Source: Streptomyces avermitilis MA-4680 = NBRC 14893
GTDB lineage: Bacteria; Actinomycetota; Actinomycetes; Streptomycetales; Streptomycetaceae
Length of the DNA: 64,000 bases
Reading direction: 5' to 3'
Assembly (NCBI RefSeq): GCF_000009765.2
Contig: NC_003155.5
Coordinates: 6,014,001-6,078,000 of the forward strand
Part shown: in pieces, positions 39,578 to 49,690 of the stretch
Layout: the number at the start of each line of letters is the position of its first letter
Numbering within the stretch: position 1 is the stretch's first letter
The notes under the pieces: generated by a model
Told to the model about the DNA's origin: nothing
The model's input: only the letters and a program-made list of their open reading frames with translations
The model's database searches: none
Position numbers and translations under genes: made by a program

Positions 39578-41284
39578 GTGAGGACAGCGACACTGGGGCC
39601 GGCGGAGCGCGCCGAGTCACTGGCGGGAATGGCCGAGCGCGAGCTGGACGTGCTGGTCGTGGGCGGCGGCGTGGTCGGCGCGGGTACCGCGCTGGACGCC
39701 GTGACACGCGGCCTGTCCACAGGCATCGTCGAGGCACGGGACTGGGCGTCCGGCACATCCAGCAGGTCCAGCAAGCTGATACACGGCGGCCTGCGCTATC
39801 TGGAGATGCTCGACTTCGCCCTTGTGCGCGAGGCACTCAAGGAGCGCGGGCTGCTCCTGGAGCGGCTGGCGCCGCACCTCGTGAAGCCCGTCCCGTTCCT
39901 CTACCCCTTGCAGCACAAGGGCTGGGAGCGGCTGTACGCGGGCGCCGGGGTCGCGCTGTACGACGCCATGTCGATGGCGCCCGGACACGGCCGCGGACTG
40001 CCCACGCACCGCCATCTGACCCGCAGCCACGCCCTGCGCGTCGCGCCGGCCCTGAAGAAGGAGGCGCTGGTCGGCGCGCTCCAGTACTACGACGCCCAGA
40101 TGGACGACGCCCGCTATGTGGCGATGCTGGTGCGCACGGCGGCGGCGTACGGCGCGAAGGCGGCGAACCGCGCGCGCGTGACCGACTTCCTGCGCGAGGG
40201 CGAGCGCGTTGTCGGTGCCAGGGTGCAGGACGTGGAAGGCGGCGGGGAGTACGAGATCCATGCCCGGCAGGTCGTCAACGCCACGGGGGTGTGGACCGAT
40301 GACACCCAGGCGATGGTCGGGGAGCGGGGGCAGTTCCACGTACGGGCGTCCAAGGGCATACATCTGGTCGTGCCGAAGGACCGGATCCACTCCACGACCG
40401 GTCTGATCCTGCGGACCGAGAAGTCCGTGCTGTTCGTGATCCCGTGGGGGCGCCACTGGATCGTCGGCACCACCGACACCCCCTGGGACCTCGACAAGGC
40501 ACACCCGGCCGCCTCCAGCGCGGACATCGACTACCTGCTCGAACACGTGAACTCAGTGCTGTCGGTGCCCCTTTCGCGCGACGACGTCCAGGGCGTGTAC
40601 GCGGGTCTGCGGCCGCTGCTCGCCGGAGAGTCGGACGCCACCAGCAAGCTGTCGCGCGAGCACACCGTGGCCCATCCGGTGCCGGGGCTGGTGGTCGTCG
40701 CGGGCGGCAAGTACACGACGTACCGGGTCATGGCCAAGGACGCGGTCGACGAGGCGGTGCACGGCCTCGACCAGCGCGTCGCCGACTGCGTCACCGAGGA
40801 CATTCCGCTGATCGGCGCCGAGGGGTACCGGGCGCTGTGGAACGCGCGAGCGCGGATCGCGGCCCGCACCGGGCTCCATGTGGTGCGCGTGGAGCACCTG
40901 CTGAACCGTTACGGCTCGCTCGCGGAGGAACTGCTCGACCTGGTGGCGGCCGATCCCTCGCTGGGCGCGCCGCTCCAGGCCGCCGACGACTATCTGCGGG
41001 CGGAAATCGTCTATGCCGCCTCGCACGAGGGCGCGCGGCACCTGGACGACGTACTGACCCGGCGCACCCGCATCTCGATCGAGACGTTCGACCGCGGCAC
41101 ACGCAGCGCCCGCGAGGCCGCCGAACTGATGGCGCCGGTCCTCGGCTGGGACAAGGACCAGATCGAGCGCGAGATCGAGCACTACGAGAAGCGGGTCGAG
41201 GCGGAGCGGGAGTCGCAGCGCCAGCCGGACGACCTGACGGCGGACGCGGCGCGGCTGGGGGCGCCGGACATCGTGCCGCGGTGA
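39578..41284 (+). CDS. glpD: Glycerol-3-phosphate dehydrogenase
   Basis: A 568-residue FAD-dependent glycerol-3-phosphate dehydrogenase that feeds electrons to the quinone pool at the membrane and yields dihydroxyacetone phosphate. It has the dinucleotide site VLVVGGGVVGAGTALDAVTR, then ASGTSSRSSKLIHGGLRYLE, the substrate-binding GTTDTPWD and GGKYTTYRVMA. The C-terminal domain includes DVLTRRTRISIE. GTG 39578 is chosen for its ribosome site GGGAGG five bases upstream; the frame is open back to 39449. Neighbours are not glycerol genes, so this may be the second glpD of the genome. Confidence 0.93.
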   Translation: MRTATLGPAERAESLAGMAERELDVLVVGGGVVGAGTALDAVTRGLSTGIVEARDWASGTSSRSSKLIHGGLRYLEMLDFALVREALKERGLLLERLAPHLVKPVPFLYPLQHKGWERLYAGAGVALYDAMSMAPGHGRGLPTHRHLTRSHALRVAPALKKEALVGALQYYDAQMDDARYVAMLVRTAAAYGAKAANRARVTDFLREGERVVGARVQDVEGGGEYEIHARQVVNATGVWTDDTQAMVGERGQFHVRASKGIHLVVPKDRIHSTTGLILRTEKSVLFVIPWGRHWIVGTTDTPWDLDKAHPAASSADIDYLLEHVNSVLSVPLSRDDVQGVYAGLRPLLAGESDATSKLSREHTVAHPVPGLVVVAGGKYTTYRVMAKDAVDEAVHGLDQRVADCVTEDIPLIGAEGYRALWNARARIAARTGLHVVRVEHLLNRYGSLAEELLDLVAADPSLGAPLQAADDYLRAEIVYAASHEGARHLDDVLTRRTRISIETFDRGTRSAREAAELMAPVLGWDKDQIEREIEHYEKRVEAERESQRQPDDLTADAARLGAPDIVPR

Positions 41285-41376
41285 TCCGGCTGCCCTTCGG
41301 TGTCCGCCCCGTCCCCTCCTGAACATCACTCGAACGGGTGTAAGAGGCTGGGATCTCTGCTCGAAACCCGTCCGTT

Positions 41377-42438
41377 CTACGAGGTGCGGGGGCAGAACTC
41401 GGCGGCGAGCACCGCGGGTTCGAGGCCCGGTTCTGAGACCCCGTCCGTGTTCACCCGGAAGGTGAGGACACGACGGCCGTCGACGGTGGCTGCGGTGCGC
41501 ACGTAGCTGCCGGAGATCCGGCCGTTGTGCCCCCACACCGTGGTGCCGCACGGCAGCTTCACGGGATAGAGGCCCATGCCGTACGAGCCGTGTGCGGTAC
41601 GGGTGTCGAGCATCTCGCGCAGCCCATGCGCGGGAAGCAGTTCGCCGCCCAGCAGCGCCGCGTAGAAGCGGTCCAGGTCGGCGAGGGTGGTCACGAGCTC
41701 GCCCGCCGCGCCGGCCACGCGCGGGTCGAGTTCGGTGACGTCGGTTCCGTCGGCGGCGTACGCGCGGCCGTGCGGATCGGGAAGAGCGGTGCGGGCGCCG
41801 GGGAACGAGGTGCCCGTCAGACGGAGGGGAGTCACGATGCGGCGCTCGGCCTCGACGGCGTACGAGTGGCCGGTGACCTGCTGGACGACCATGCCGAGCA
41901 GGACGTAGTTGGTGTTGGAGTAGGCGAAGCGGCCGCGGTCGGCCGGGGGGTGGGTGAGAGCGATGCGAACGGCCTGAAGCGGAGTCACGGGGACGGTGCC
42001 TGCGGTGTCCGCGGTGAAGTCGGCCAGACCGCTGGTGTGGGTGAGCAGGGCGCGCAGCGTCACGGCCCGGCCGTCGTGTCCCGCGCCGCGCACCAGGCCG
42101 GGCAGGTGATCCTCCACGGAGTCCGACAGGGACAGCCGGTGTTCGGCGGCCAGTTGCAGCACGACCGTCGCGATGAAGGTCTTGGTGATGCTGCCGGCGC
42201 GGAAATGGTCGGCCCGGTCGATTCCCCGGCCGGCGCGGGCGAAGCGGATGCCGGACTCCTCGCGGGCCAGCAGGGCGGCAGCGGGAGCCCCGCCTCGAGT
42301 GACGAGCAGGGGGAGGAGGGCGTCCGTGGCCGGAGTCGTGGGAGCCTGAAAGCCGCCCGGGGCGAAACCGAGGAGGGCCAGGGACACGGGTATGGCCAGC
42401 AGTGTCCGAGGTGTCCGGGCTGTCCGGGGCTTCGGCAT
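41377..42438 (-). CDS. Secreted serine hydrolase, beta-lactamase/D-Ala-D-Ala carboxypeptidase family
   Basis: A 353-residue exported serine hydrolase of the class C beta-lactamase/DD-peptidase fold. The signal peptide is LLAIPVSLALLGFAPGG (about residues 13-30). Active-site motifs are SITK in FRAGSITKTF, YSN in FAYSNTNYVLLG and HNG in WGHNGRISG, all intact. ATG 42438 is used because GGAGGG lies seven bases upstream; the open frame extends much further as antisense to the kinase gene. It is divergent from the first kinase gene. The substrate may be peptidoglycan peptide or an ester. Confidence 0.87.
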   Translation of the reverse strand: MPKPRTARTPRTLLAIPVSLALLGFAPGGFQAPTTPATDALLPLLVTRGGAPAAALLAREESGIRFARAGRGIDRADHFRAGSITKTFIATVVLQLAAEHRLSLSDSVEDHLPGLVRGAGHDGRAVTLRALLTHTSGLADFTADTAGTVPVTPLQAVRIALTHPPADRGRFAYSNTNYVLLGMVVQQVTGHSYAVEAERRIVTPLRLTGTSFPGARTALPDPHGRAYAADGTDVTELDPRVAGAAGELVTTLADLDRFYAALLGGELLPAHGLREMLDTRTAHGSYGMGLYPVKLPCGTTVWGHNGRISGSYVRTAATVDGRRVLTFRVNTDGVSEPGLEPAVLAAEFCPRTS

Positions 42439-42588
42439 CGGCGGTCCCTCCGTGTAGCGGCCCATCATGCGGCACGTTCGGACACGGGCGGCGGGCGGTC
42501 CCCCCGCGTAGAACCACCCTGGGCGTCGGGCGGTCCTCGCGTGGGTGACAATGGAGGCTCTGTCAGGGCGGGTTGCATGAGGGGACGC

Positions 42589-44769
42589 ATGTCGGAGGCG
42601 GAGCGGGCGGGAGCATCCCGTCAGGACAAGAGCGGACGTCTCCTCGCCGGGCGGTACCGGCTGGGAGACGTACTCGGCCGCGGCGGCATGGGCACGGTGT
42701 GGCGGGCCGAGGACGAGACCCTGGGCCGTACGGTCGCCGTGAAGGAGCTGCGGTTCCCGACGAGCATCGACGAGGACGAGAAGCGGCGGCTGATCACGCG
42801 CACGTTGCGGGAGGCCAAGGCGATCGCCCGGATCCGCAACAACAGTGCGGTGACGGTCTTCGACGTGGTCGACGAGGACAACCGGCCGTGGATCGTGATG
42901 GAGCTCGTCGAGGGCAAGTCGCTCGCCGAGGCCATCCGTGAGGACGGGCTGCTCGAGCCGAAGCGGGCTGCCGAGGTCGGGCTCGCGATCCTCGACGTAC
43001 TGCGGGCCGCGCACCGCGAGGGCATTCTGCACCGTGACGTGAAGCCGTCGAACGTGCTGATCGCCGAGGACGGCCGGGTCGTGCTCACCGACTTCGGTAT
43101 CGCACAGGTCGAGGGCGACCCGTCGATCACCTCGACCGGCATGCTCGTCGGCGCGCCCTCGTACATCTCGCCGGAGCGGGCGCGCGGGCACAAGCCGGGA
43201 CCGGCGGCGGACCTGTGGTCGCTGGGCGGACTGCTGTACGCGTCGGTCGAGGGTGTGCCGCCGTACGACAAGGGTTCCGCGATCGCGACGCTGACCGCGG
43301 TGATGACCGAGCCGCTGGAGGAGCCGAAGAACGCGGGTCCGCTGAGGAGCGTCATCTACGGGCTGCTCGCCAAGGACCCCGAGCAGCGGCTCGACGACGC
43401 GGGCGCCCGGGCGATGCTCAACGAGGTGCTCCACGCGCCCCAGCCCAAGGAGCCGGAGCCGGTGGACGCGACGCGGGTCGTGGCGTTGCCGCCGGTGCCG
43501 GAGGAGGGCACGGGCAAGGGAAGTTCGGGCGGTTCCGGAGCCAAGCGGGGCGAGGAGGCCGCGGATCGGTTCCGCGGTGCGCTGCGCTCGGTCCGCAAGG
43601 CGGCGGGGGCGGCCACGGCTTCGGCCGCGGCACGCGCCAAGTCCGGCGGTACGGACGTCTCCGGGGGGACCGGGGCCGCGGGTGCCGGTACGTCTTCCGC
43701 GGGCTCCTCGGCGAGCGCAAGCGCGCCTGCCCCCGGTAAGCCGGGAGCCGCCGCGGTCGGTAAGCCCAACCCGTCCTCGGCCGGTAAGCCCGGCTCCTCC
43801 GCCGCGGCGACGCCGGCGGGCACGGGGAGCGGCGTCGGCCAGGGGACGGCCGTGGGGGGCGGTGGGCGCGAAAGTGCTGTCGTCGGGTCGAACTCCGGTC
43901 CGGTGAAACCCAGTTCGGGATGGCCCGTCGTGCCGGAGCCGGACCGGCCCCCCCGGTCCGTGCCCAGGGCGCCGCTCACCGACGTGGTGCCGCGGCGGAC
44001 GCTGGTGATCGTCGCGGTGGTCGTGGTGCTGGCCGTGCTCGGAGTCGTGCTCGCCCTCACCCTCGGTGGCGACGACGGCAGTTCGAAGGACAACAAGGGC
44101 AGCAGCGACACCAAGGCCGCGGCATCCAGCGGGACGTCCAGCGGGACGACCGCGGGCAGCAGCGGCACGCCCAAGGCCGGCGGCAGCGGCAGCGGCAGCG
44201 GCGGTACGCACACGGACAGCGGCAGCAAGGACAACACCGGGACCGGGTCGGACGAGCAGGAGACGGACGACAGTTCGTCCGCCGGGACGGCCAGCGGGTC
44301 CGGAGGTTCGGACGACTCCGGCAGCGGGTCGGGCGACAGCTCCGTGAAGACGTACAAGAGCAGTCAGGGGTTCTCGATCGGGCTGCCGAAGGGCTGGAAG
44401 TACCAGTCCACGGGAGCCGCGGGGGCCCGTTTCACCGGTCCTGACGGGCAGAAGCTGCTCGTCGGCTGGACGACCACGCCCAAGGACGACCCGGTCGCCG
44501 ACTGGAAGAACCAAGAGCAGTACATGGTGCGCTCGCAGTACAAGCGGATCCGCATAGAGCAGGTGGACTACCGCGGCTGGAACACGGCCGACTGGGAGTT
44601 CACCTACACGGAGGGCGGCACGAAGTACCGGTCGATAGACCGCGGATTCGTCGTCAACGCGCATCAGGGATACGCGCTGATGTACACCGCGAAGGCGTCG
44701 GAATGGGACAGCGATCTGCGCAAGGACACATGGCAAACGCTTGCCAAGACGTTCCAGCCGAAGTCGTGA
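42589..44769 (+). CDS. Ser/Thr protein kinase 1, single-pass membrane
   Basis: A 726-residue Hanks-type kinase. The catalytic domain spans about residues 20-285: GRGGMGTVW, VAVKELR with Lys52, HRDVKPSN with Asp150, and TDFGIAQ, all intact. A 185-residue Gly/Ser/Ala-rich juxtamembrane linker, one membrane helix (about 473-493) and a Ser/Gly/Asp-rich outer stalk follow. The 145-residue extracytoplasmic domain begins SQGFSIGLPKGWKYQ. ATG 42589 follows GAGGGG; ATG 42577 is possible. It is first of five kinase genes in a row, and no PASTA repeats are present. The sensed signal is unknown. Confidence 0.9.
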   Translation: MSEAERAGASRQDKSGRLLAGRYRLGDVLGRGGMGTVWRAEDETLGRTVAVKELRFPTSIDEDEKRRLITRTLREAKAIARIRNNSAVTVFDVVDEDNRPWIVMELVEGKSLAEAIREDGLLEPKRAAEVGLAILDVLRAAHREGILHRDVKPSNVLIAEDGRVVLTDFGIAQVEGDPSITSTGMLVGAPSYISPERARGHKPGPAADLWSLGGLLYASVEGVPPYDKGSAIATLTAVMTEPLEEPKNAGPLRSVIYGLLAKDPEQRLDDAGARAMLNEVLHAPQPKEPEPVDATRVVALPPVPEEGTGKGSSGGSGAKRGEEAADRFRGALRSVRKAAGAATASAAARAKSGGTDVSGGTGAAGAGTSSAGSSASASAPAPGKPGAAAVGKPNPSSAGKPGSSAAATPAGTGSGVGQGTAVGGGGRESAVVGSNSGPVKPSSGWPVVPEPDRPPRSVPRAPLTDVVPRRTLVIVAVVVVLAVLGVVLALTLGGDDGSSKDNKGSSDTKAAASSGTSSGTTAGSSGTPKAGGSGSGSGGTHTDSGSKDNTGTGSDEQETDDSSSAGTASGSGGSDDSGSGSGDSSVKTYKSSQGFSIGLPKGWKYQSTGAAGARFTGPDGQKLLVGWTTTPKDDPVADWKNQEQYMVRSQYKRIRIEQVDYRGWNTADWEFTYTEGGTKYRSIDRGFVVNAHQGYALMYTAKASEWDSDLRKDTWQTLAKTFQPKS

Positions 44770-44939
44770 CGTACCGCGCACCGAGGTGACGTTCCGCCAC
44801 GCGTGAGGGTGGTGAGATGTTGAATCCCCACATTGTGGCTTGCCTCCGGCACGTATCGTGAGTAGTTGCGGACCGTACGCATCCAGAACGGGACGCAAGG
44901 CGAACGGAACTGACCGACCGGGCGGCCGGGGGAGGCATC

Positions 44940-47621
44940 GTGGACGAATATGCGGGACGGGTACTCGCCGACCGTTACCGTCTGCCACTGCCGCCGTCCG
45001 ACGAGTACGAACTCGCCGAGACCCGGGCCTTCGACACCTACAGCGGGCAGGAAGTCCTCGTACGGCAGGTGCCGTTGCCCGAGGTCGTCGAGGCGGAGGT
45101 GCTCGACGCCGACGGGCTGCCCGCGGGGTTCGTGGCGCGCGACGGCGGGACGCGGCGCGCCTCCGCGCGTACGGCCACGCGCCGGCCCGCCGAACCGGCC
45201 GTGCGGCGCGCGATCGAGGCCGCGCAGGCCGCCGCCCAGATACCCGACCACCCCCGGCTCGACCAGGTCTTCGACGTGTTCGCCGAGGGCGGGTCGCTGT
45301 GGATAGTGAGTGAGTTGGTGGCCGCCCGGCCGCTGGCGGCGCTGCTCGCGGACAAACCGCTGAGTCCCTACCGGGCGGCCGAGGTCGCCTCCGATGTCCT
45401 CATGGCGCTGCGGGTGCTGCATGCGCACGGCTGGGTGCACCGGAACATCACGGTGCGCACGGTGCTCGTCTGCGACGACGGCCGCGTGATGCTGACGGGC
45501 CTGGCGGCCGGGGCGGCGGAAGAGGCGTTGTGCGGGTACGACCCCGTGCCGGTCCGGGACTTCGAGCCGCGCGGGGACGACGGAGGCGACGGCACCGGTG
45601 GCAACGGCCGTGGTGCGGTGCGCGGCGCGGCGGCGGGCGGCACGCCAGGCATCGGGTCCGGCCCCGGCGCCGGCTCCGGCCGCCCCGGCATCGGCGCGGG
45701 CTCCGGTGGTCCGGTGGGCGCGGCCGGAGGTGCCGTCGGCGCGGCGGCCGGGGGCATGTCGGTCGCGGAGGCGGAAGCCGCGCGACGGGCCGCGATCGAG
45801 GCGCGGGCGGGCGGTGTGGGCCCGGTGGCGGGAACGCCCGGCGGCGAAGTACCCGCCCGAGGAGCGCGCGCCCTCGAAGGCGGCGGTGACGCGCGTGCGC
45901 AGCGGGCCGGGGCGATCGCCGCGTATCGCGCCGGGGCGCGGGCCGCGGCGCGGGTCCAGGAGGCACAGCGGGGCGGGCGGGCGGCGTTGCCCGCACCCCG
46001 GCCCGCCGACGCCGAAGGTCGGGCACCGCAGTCCCCCGGACACGGCGTGGAGCACCTCCCCGGTGCGCTGCCGGGGCAGATCGCCGACCCGTACGGCGTG
46101 GCCCGGACGAACTCCTGGCCCGGTGGGTTTCCGGGCGACGTCGGCGGAGCGAACGTCGGCGGTGCGTACGGAACCCCGGGCAACGGCAGCGGCACGTACG
46201 AGAACGGCAGCGTCCCGCACGCTCCCGCCGACGCGCCCGTCTCCACGCCCACTCCCGCCGACGCGGTGCCTCCCACCCACTGGGACCACCTGGTCTCCGG
46301 CTCGTCCGCCCCCTCCGGCCCGTCCGCCGCCTCCGTGCCCCGCCGGGGCCCCACCACCGCGCTCGCCGCCGAGCGGGCGCGACAGGCGCGGATGGCCGTC
46401 ATCGGGCCCGTCACCGAGCGGTGGGCACCCGAGCAGGCCGGGCCCGTGCACGAGAACTGGCAGCTGGCGGCGCCGATCGGGCCCGCGACCGATCTGTGGG
46501 CGCTCGGCGCACTGCTGTTCAGGGCCGTGCAGGGGCATGCGCCGTATCCCGAGGAGAACACGGCCGAGCTGGTGCAGTTGGTGTGCGCCGAGCCGCCCGC
46601 GTTCGCCGAGGAGTGCGGGCCGCTGCGGCCCGTCGTGGAGTCCTTGCTGCGTCAGGACCCGACCGAACGGCTCGACTTCGAGGAGGTGCGCGGCTGGCTG
46701 CGCTCGCTCGTGCGGTCCGCCCCCGAGCCGGAGGCGGGCGCGCACGTCGTGGCGGCGCCCCCCGTCGACCCCCGTCGGCTGCCGATCGTACGGCGCCGCG
46801 GCGAGCTCGTCCGCAGGCGTCGCGCCAGGCTGCCCGCGACCACCCCGCACGCCCGTCACAAGCGCGCCAAGGACGGCCGCCCGCCCAGGCCGAAGAGGCT
46901 CGGCCGGAACCTGGTCCTGCTGATACTGCTCGTTCTCGCCGCGGCGGTCGCGTACGCGATGGTGTTCATGCCGAAGGCCTCACCGAACAGCGACAGCGGC
47001 AGTCGTTCGGACGGCGACCGGACCGGTGCCGCCGGCGGTGTCAGCCCCGCGCCCGAGCAGTCGGGCGGCGGCAGCGAGCCGCGGCCCGACCAGACTTCCC
47101 CGGGTTCGGGCAAGAGCCCCTCCGGGTCCTCGGGTTCGACGCGGGAACAGACCACCGACCCCGACGTCGCCCAGGGCTTCACCCTGCGCAAGGACCCCGA
47201 GGGCTTCCGCGTCGCGGTCGCCACCGGCTGGGACCGCGCGCCGAAGAACGGGCGCGGCCGGATCGTCTACTCCCACGGCGACTTCGAGCTCATCGTCGTA
47301 CCCGGGCGGGACAGCACGGCCGACCACGGCAGCGATCCGCTGACGTACCAGCGCGAGACGGAGAGCGAGTTACAGCCGTTCCGCGACTCGACCTGGGCCA
47401 CGTCCAGCGGTATGCGGCGTATCGACGTCGGCGGGCGGACCATGGCCGAGGGGCAGTTCACCTGGACCGACGGTCAGGGACGCGAGTTGTTCGTACGCAA
47501 TCTCGCGATCGTCGTCGGCGGGCGCTACCACGTGGTGCAGTTACGCGGCCCGGAGGCCGAACGCGACGAGGTGACCCGGCTGTACGAGCAGGCGTCGCGG
47601 ACGTATCAAGTCACCGGCTGA
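44940..47621 (+). CDS. Pseudokinase with large insert, single-pass membrane
   Basis: An 893-residue kinase-like protein that lacks the catalytic residues. The VAVK lysine region reads VLVRQVPLP, HRD is HRN (Asn169) in WVHRNITVRTVLV, and DFG is replaced by LTGLAAG. The N-lobe and start of the C-lobe (about 10-195) are split from the rest of the C-lobe (about 505-590; ATDLWALGALLFRAVQGHAP) by about 300 Gly/Ala/Pro-rich residues. A basic segment, one membrane helix (about 657-678) and an outer domain follow (QGFTLRKDPEGFRVAVATGW). GTG 44940 follows GGGGGAGG. It probably works by binding or scaffolding. Confidence 0.87.
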   Translation: MDEYAGRVLADRYRLPLPPSDEYELAETRAFDTYSGQEVLVRQVPLPEVVEAEVLDADGLPAGFVARDGGTRRASARTATRRPAEPAVRRAIEAAQAAAQIPDHPRLDQVFDVFAEGGSLWIVSELVAARPLAALLADKPLSPYRAAEVASDVLMALRVLHAHGWVHRNITVRTVLVCDDGRVMLTGLAAGAAEEALCGYDPVPVRDFEPRGDDGGDGTGGNGRGAVRGAAAGGTPGIGSGPGAGSGRPGIGAGSGGPVGAAGGAVGAAAGGMSVAEAEAARRAAIEARAGGVGPVAGTPGGEVPARGARALEGGGDARAQRAGAIAAYRAGARAAARVQEAQRGGRAALPAPRPADAEGRAPQSPGHGVEHLPGALPGQIADPYGVARTNSWPGGFPGDVGGANVGGAYGTPGNGSGTYENGSVPHAPADAPVSTPTPADAVPPTHWDHLVSGSSAPSGPSAASVPRRGPTTALAAERARQARMAVIGPVTERWAPEQAGPVHENWQLAAPIGPATDLWALGALLFRAVQGHAPYPEENTAELVQLVCAEPPAFAEECGPLRPVVESLLRQDPTERLDFEEVRGWLRSLVRSAPEPEAGAHVVAAPPVDPRRLPIVRRRGELVRRRRARLPATTPHARHKRAKDGRPPRPKRLGRNLVLLILLVLAAAVAYAMVFMPKASPNSDSGSRSDGDRTGAAGGVSPAPEQSGGGSEPRPDQTSPGSGKSPSGSSGSTREQTTDPDVAQGFTLRKDPEGFRVAVATGWDRAPKNGRGRIVYSHGDFELIVVPGRDSTADHGSDPLTYQRETESELQPFRDSTWATSSGMRRIDVGGRTMAEGQFTWTDGQGRELFVRNLAIVVGGRYHVVQLRGPEAERDEVTRLYEQASRTYQVTG

Positions 47622-47739
47622 TCCGGCTGATCCGGCTGATCGGCTGATCTGGCCGGATCCAGCGCGTCCCGCCGGATCCAGCGAATCCCGCCGGATCCAG
47701 CGAATCCCGCCGGATCCGGCGGATCCAGCGAATCCGCGA
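47622..47739. repeat. Intergenic repeats, 9-bp then 19-bp units
   Basis: Right after the pseudokinase stop come copies of CTGATCCGG. Three 19-bp units of CCGGATCCAGCGAATCCCG follow (starting 47653, 47672 and 47691; the first has GCG for GAA), with a degenerate fourth to about 47739. Each unit contains GGATCC. Confidence 0.85.
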
Positions 47740-47937
47740 GTCCAAGTCCGAGTGAATGCGGCTGAATTCGGCTGATCCACGACGTTCGCGCGGGCGGAAC
47801 GCGCTGAATGCCTGATGGTTCCCTCCCGTACAAGGAAGGGAGAACCGTCACAGTGCGGTCTCCGTACGACCGCGCCGGTTTCCAGTGCGGGGGGCTGCTC
47901 TTTAGTCTGACCTCTGTCAAGACCATTGCGGGGAAAC

Positions 47938-49581
47938 GTGAATCAGATGCAGGGCCTGCTCCTCGCGGGCCGCTACCGGCTCGTCGACTCGATCGGCAGC
48001 GGTGGCATGGGCCGGGTGTGGCGCGCCCACGACGAGGTGCTGCACCGCGCGGTCGCGGTCAAGGAGCTGACCGCCGCGTTGTACGTCTCGGAGAGCGACC
48101 GGCCCAGGCTGCTCGCCCGGACCAACGCCGAGGCGCGGGCGGCCGCGCGGATCAACCACTCGGCCGTCGTCACGGTTCACGACGTCCTGGAGCACGACAA
48201 CCGGCCGTGGATCGTGATGGAGCTGGTCGAGGGCGGCTCGCTGGCCGACGCGGTCAAGGAGCGGGGACGGGTGGAGCCCGTCGAGGCGGCCCGGATCGGA
48301 CTGTGGGTGCTGCGCGGACTGCGGGCCGCGCACTCCGCCGGCGTACTGCACCGCGACGTGAAGCCCGGCAACGTACTCCTCGCCACCGACGGGCGCGTGC
48401 TGCTCACGGACTTCGGGATCGCGCAGGTCGAGGGCGACACGACCATCACGCGTACCGGGGAGATCGTCGGGTCCGTCGACTATCTGGCGCCCGAGCGGGT
48501 GCGCGGCCACGACCCCGGGCCCTCCTCCGACCTGTGGGCACTGGGGGCGACGCTGTACGCGGCGGTGGAGGGGAAGTCGCCGTTCCGGCGGACCTCGCCA
48601 CTGTCGACCATGCAGGCGGTGGTGGGCGAGGAGCCCGGCGCGCCGCAGTACGCCGGTGCCCTTGCTCCCGTCATCACCGCCCTGCTGCGCAAGGAACCCG
48701 CCGAGCGCCCCGGTTCCGACGAGGCGGAGCAGATGCTCGCCGAGGCCGCGGAGGGGCGGCGGCCGCGGGCGGCGCAGGCATATGTGGGGACGCTCCATGG
48801 GGAGTTGAGACAGGGGAACACCACCACCCATGTGCCGCGGCCCCAGGGGGCGCAGGGGGTGGACCCGGCCGACGCCACCCCGCGCGAGCCGGTCACGGGC
48901 TCCGCGTTCGCGACCGCCTCGGCCGCGCCCGCCGTGCCCCGGAAACGGCGCCGAGGCCGTACGGCCGTCATCGCCCTCGTGCTCGCCGCACTCGTCGGCG
49001 GTGGCGGCGCGGCGGCGATGAAATACGCGGACGACTGGAACAAGGGCACGGGCCAGGACAAGGGCAGCGCCGCGGCGAGTACGCACCCGGAGACCACCGC
49101 CGGTGCCGTCCCCGACAACTGGGTTCCGGTGACCGACCCCGTGGGCTTCGGCCTGTCCCTGCCCAAGGGCTGGAAGCGGCAGGTCTACGGCATCCAGGGC
49201 GACCTCAAGCAGATCGACTACACGCCCGACCGCGGCAAGCACTTCATCCGCATCGCCATCGACGACTCCCCGGACTTCAGCGACCCGTACCAGCACCAGA
49301 TCGACCTGGAGCAGCAGCTCCAGCGGCTGGTCGACTACAAGCGGGTGGGCATGGAGGTCAACACGTACCGTGACCGCAGGGGTTCCCTCTGGGAGTACAC
49401 GTGGACGGCGCTGGCCAAGGACATAGAGTTTCCCGGACCGCGCCGCGCCATCGAGGAGACCTACGTCTCCCGGGACGGGGTCGAGTACGCGATCTACATG
49501 TCCTCGCCCGCGGAGGACTGGGCGACCACACGCAAGCAGTTCACGACCGTGCTCCAGAGCTGGCGGCCGAAGAGCGCCTGA
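47938..49581 (+). CDS. Ser/Thr protein kinase 3, single-pass membrane
   Basis: A 547-residue Hanks-type kinase with an intact catalytic domain (about residues 8-270): GSGGMGRVW, VAVKELT, HRDVKPGN, LTDFGIAQVEG and SVDYLAPERVRGHDPG. A short linker with an RKRRRGR cluster, one membrane helix (about 343-360) and an outer domain of about 150 residues follow (DPVGFGLSLPKGWKRQVYGI). GTG 47938 is chosen after GGGGA; ATG 47947 is possible. It is third in the kinase row, and its outer domain is related to those of kinases 1, 4 and 5. Confidence 0.9.
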   Translation: MNQMQGLLLAGRYRLVDSIGSGGMGRVWRAHDEVLHRAVAVKELTAALYVSESDRPRLLARTNAEARAAARINHSAVVTVHDVLEHDNRPWIVMELVEGGSLADAVKERGRVEPVEAARIGLWVLRGLRAAHSAGVLHRDVKPGNVLLATDGRVLLTDFGIAQVEGDTTITRTGEIVGSVDYLAPERVRGHDPGPSSDLWALGATLYAAVEGKSPFRRTSPLSTMQAVVGEEPGAPQYAGALAPVITALLRKEPAERPGSDEAEQMLAEAAEGRRPRAAQAYVGTLHGELRQGNTTTHVPRPQGAQGVDPADATPREPVTGSAFATASAAPAVPRKRRRGRTAVIALVLAALVGGGGAAAMKYADDWNKGTGQDKGSAAASTHPETTAGAVPDNWVPVTDPVGFGLSLPKGWKRQVYGIQGDLKQIDYTPDRGKHFIRIAIDDSPDFSDPYQHQIDLEQQLQRLVDYKRVGMEVNTYRDRRGSLWEYTWTALAKDIEFPGPRRAIEETYVSRDGVEYAIYMSSPAEDWATTRKQFTTVLQSWRPKSA

Positions 49582-49590
49582 CGGGCGGTC

Positions 49591-49690
49591 CGCCGCCGGA
49601 CGCACGGGCGCTGTCGCCGTACGCACGGGCGCGGCCGCCGGACATACGGGCTCGGCCGCCGGACACACGGGCTCGCACGGGGCGCATGAG
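49591..49690. repeat. About 20-bp repeats after kinase 3
   Basis: Units of the form CGCCGGACRCACGGGCTCGG recur about four times (49597-49680), followed by GCGCATGAGGCGCACGGGGC. They fill most of the gap between kinases 3 and 4. Confidence 0.7.

Noticed and set aside
41395..41435. tRNA-like T-arm sequence GGTTCGAGGCCC
   Set aside because: It lies inside the serine hydrolase gene and no acceptor or anticodon stem can be drawn around it.
41527..42588. Extended N-terminus for kinase 1 from an upstream start
   Set aside because: The extension would be antisense to the serine hydrolase gene; a ribosome site and the usual N-terminus support ATG 42589.
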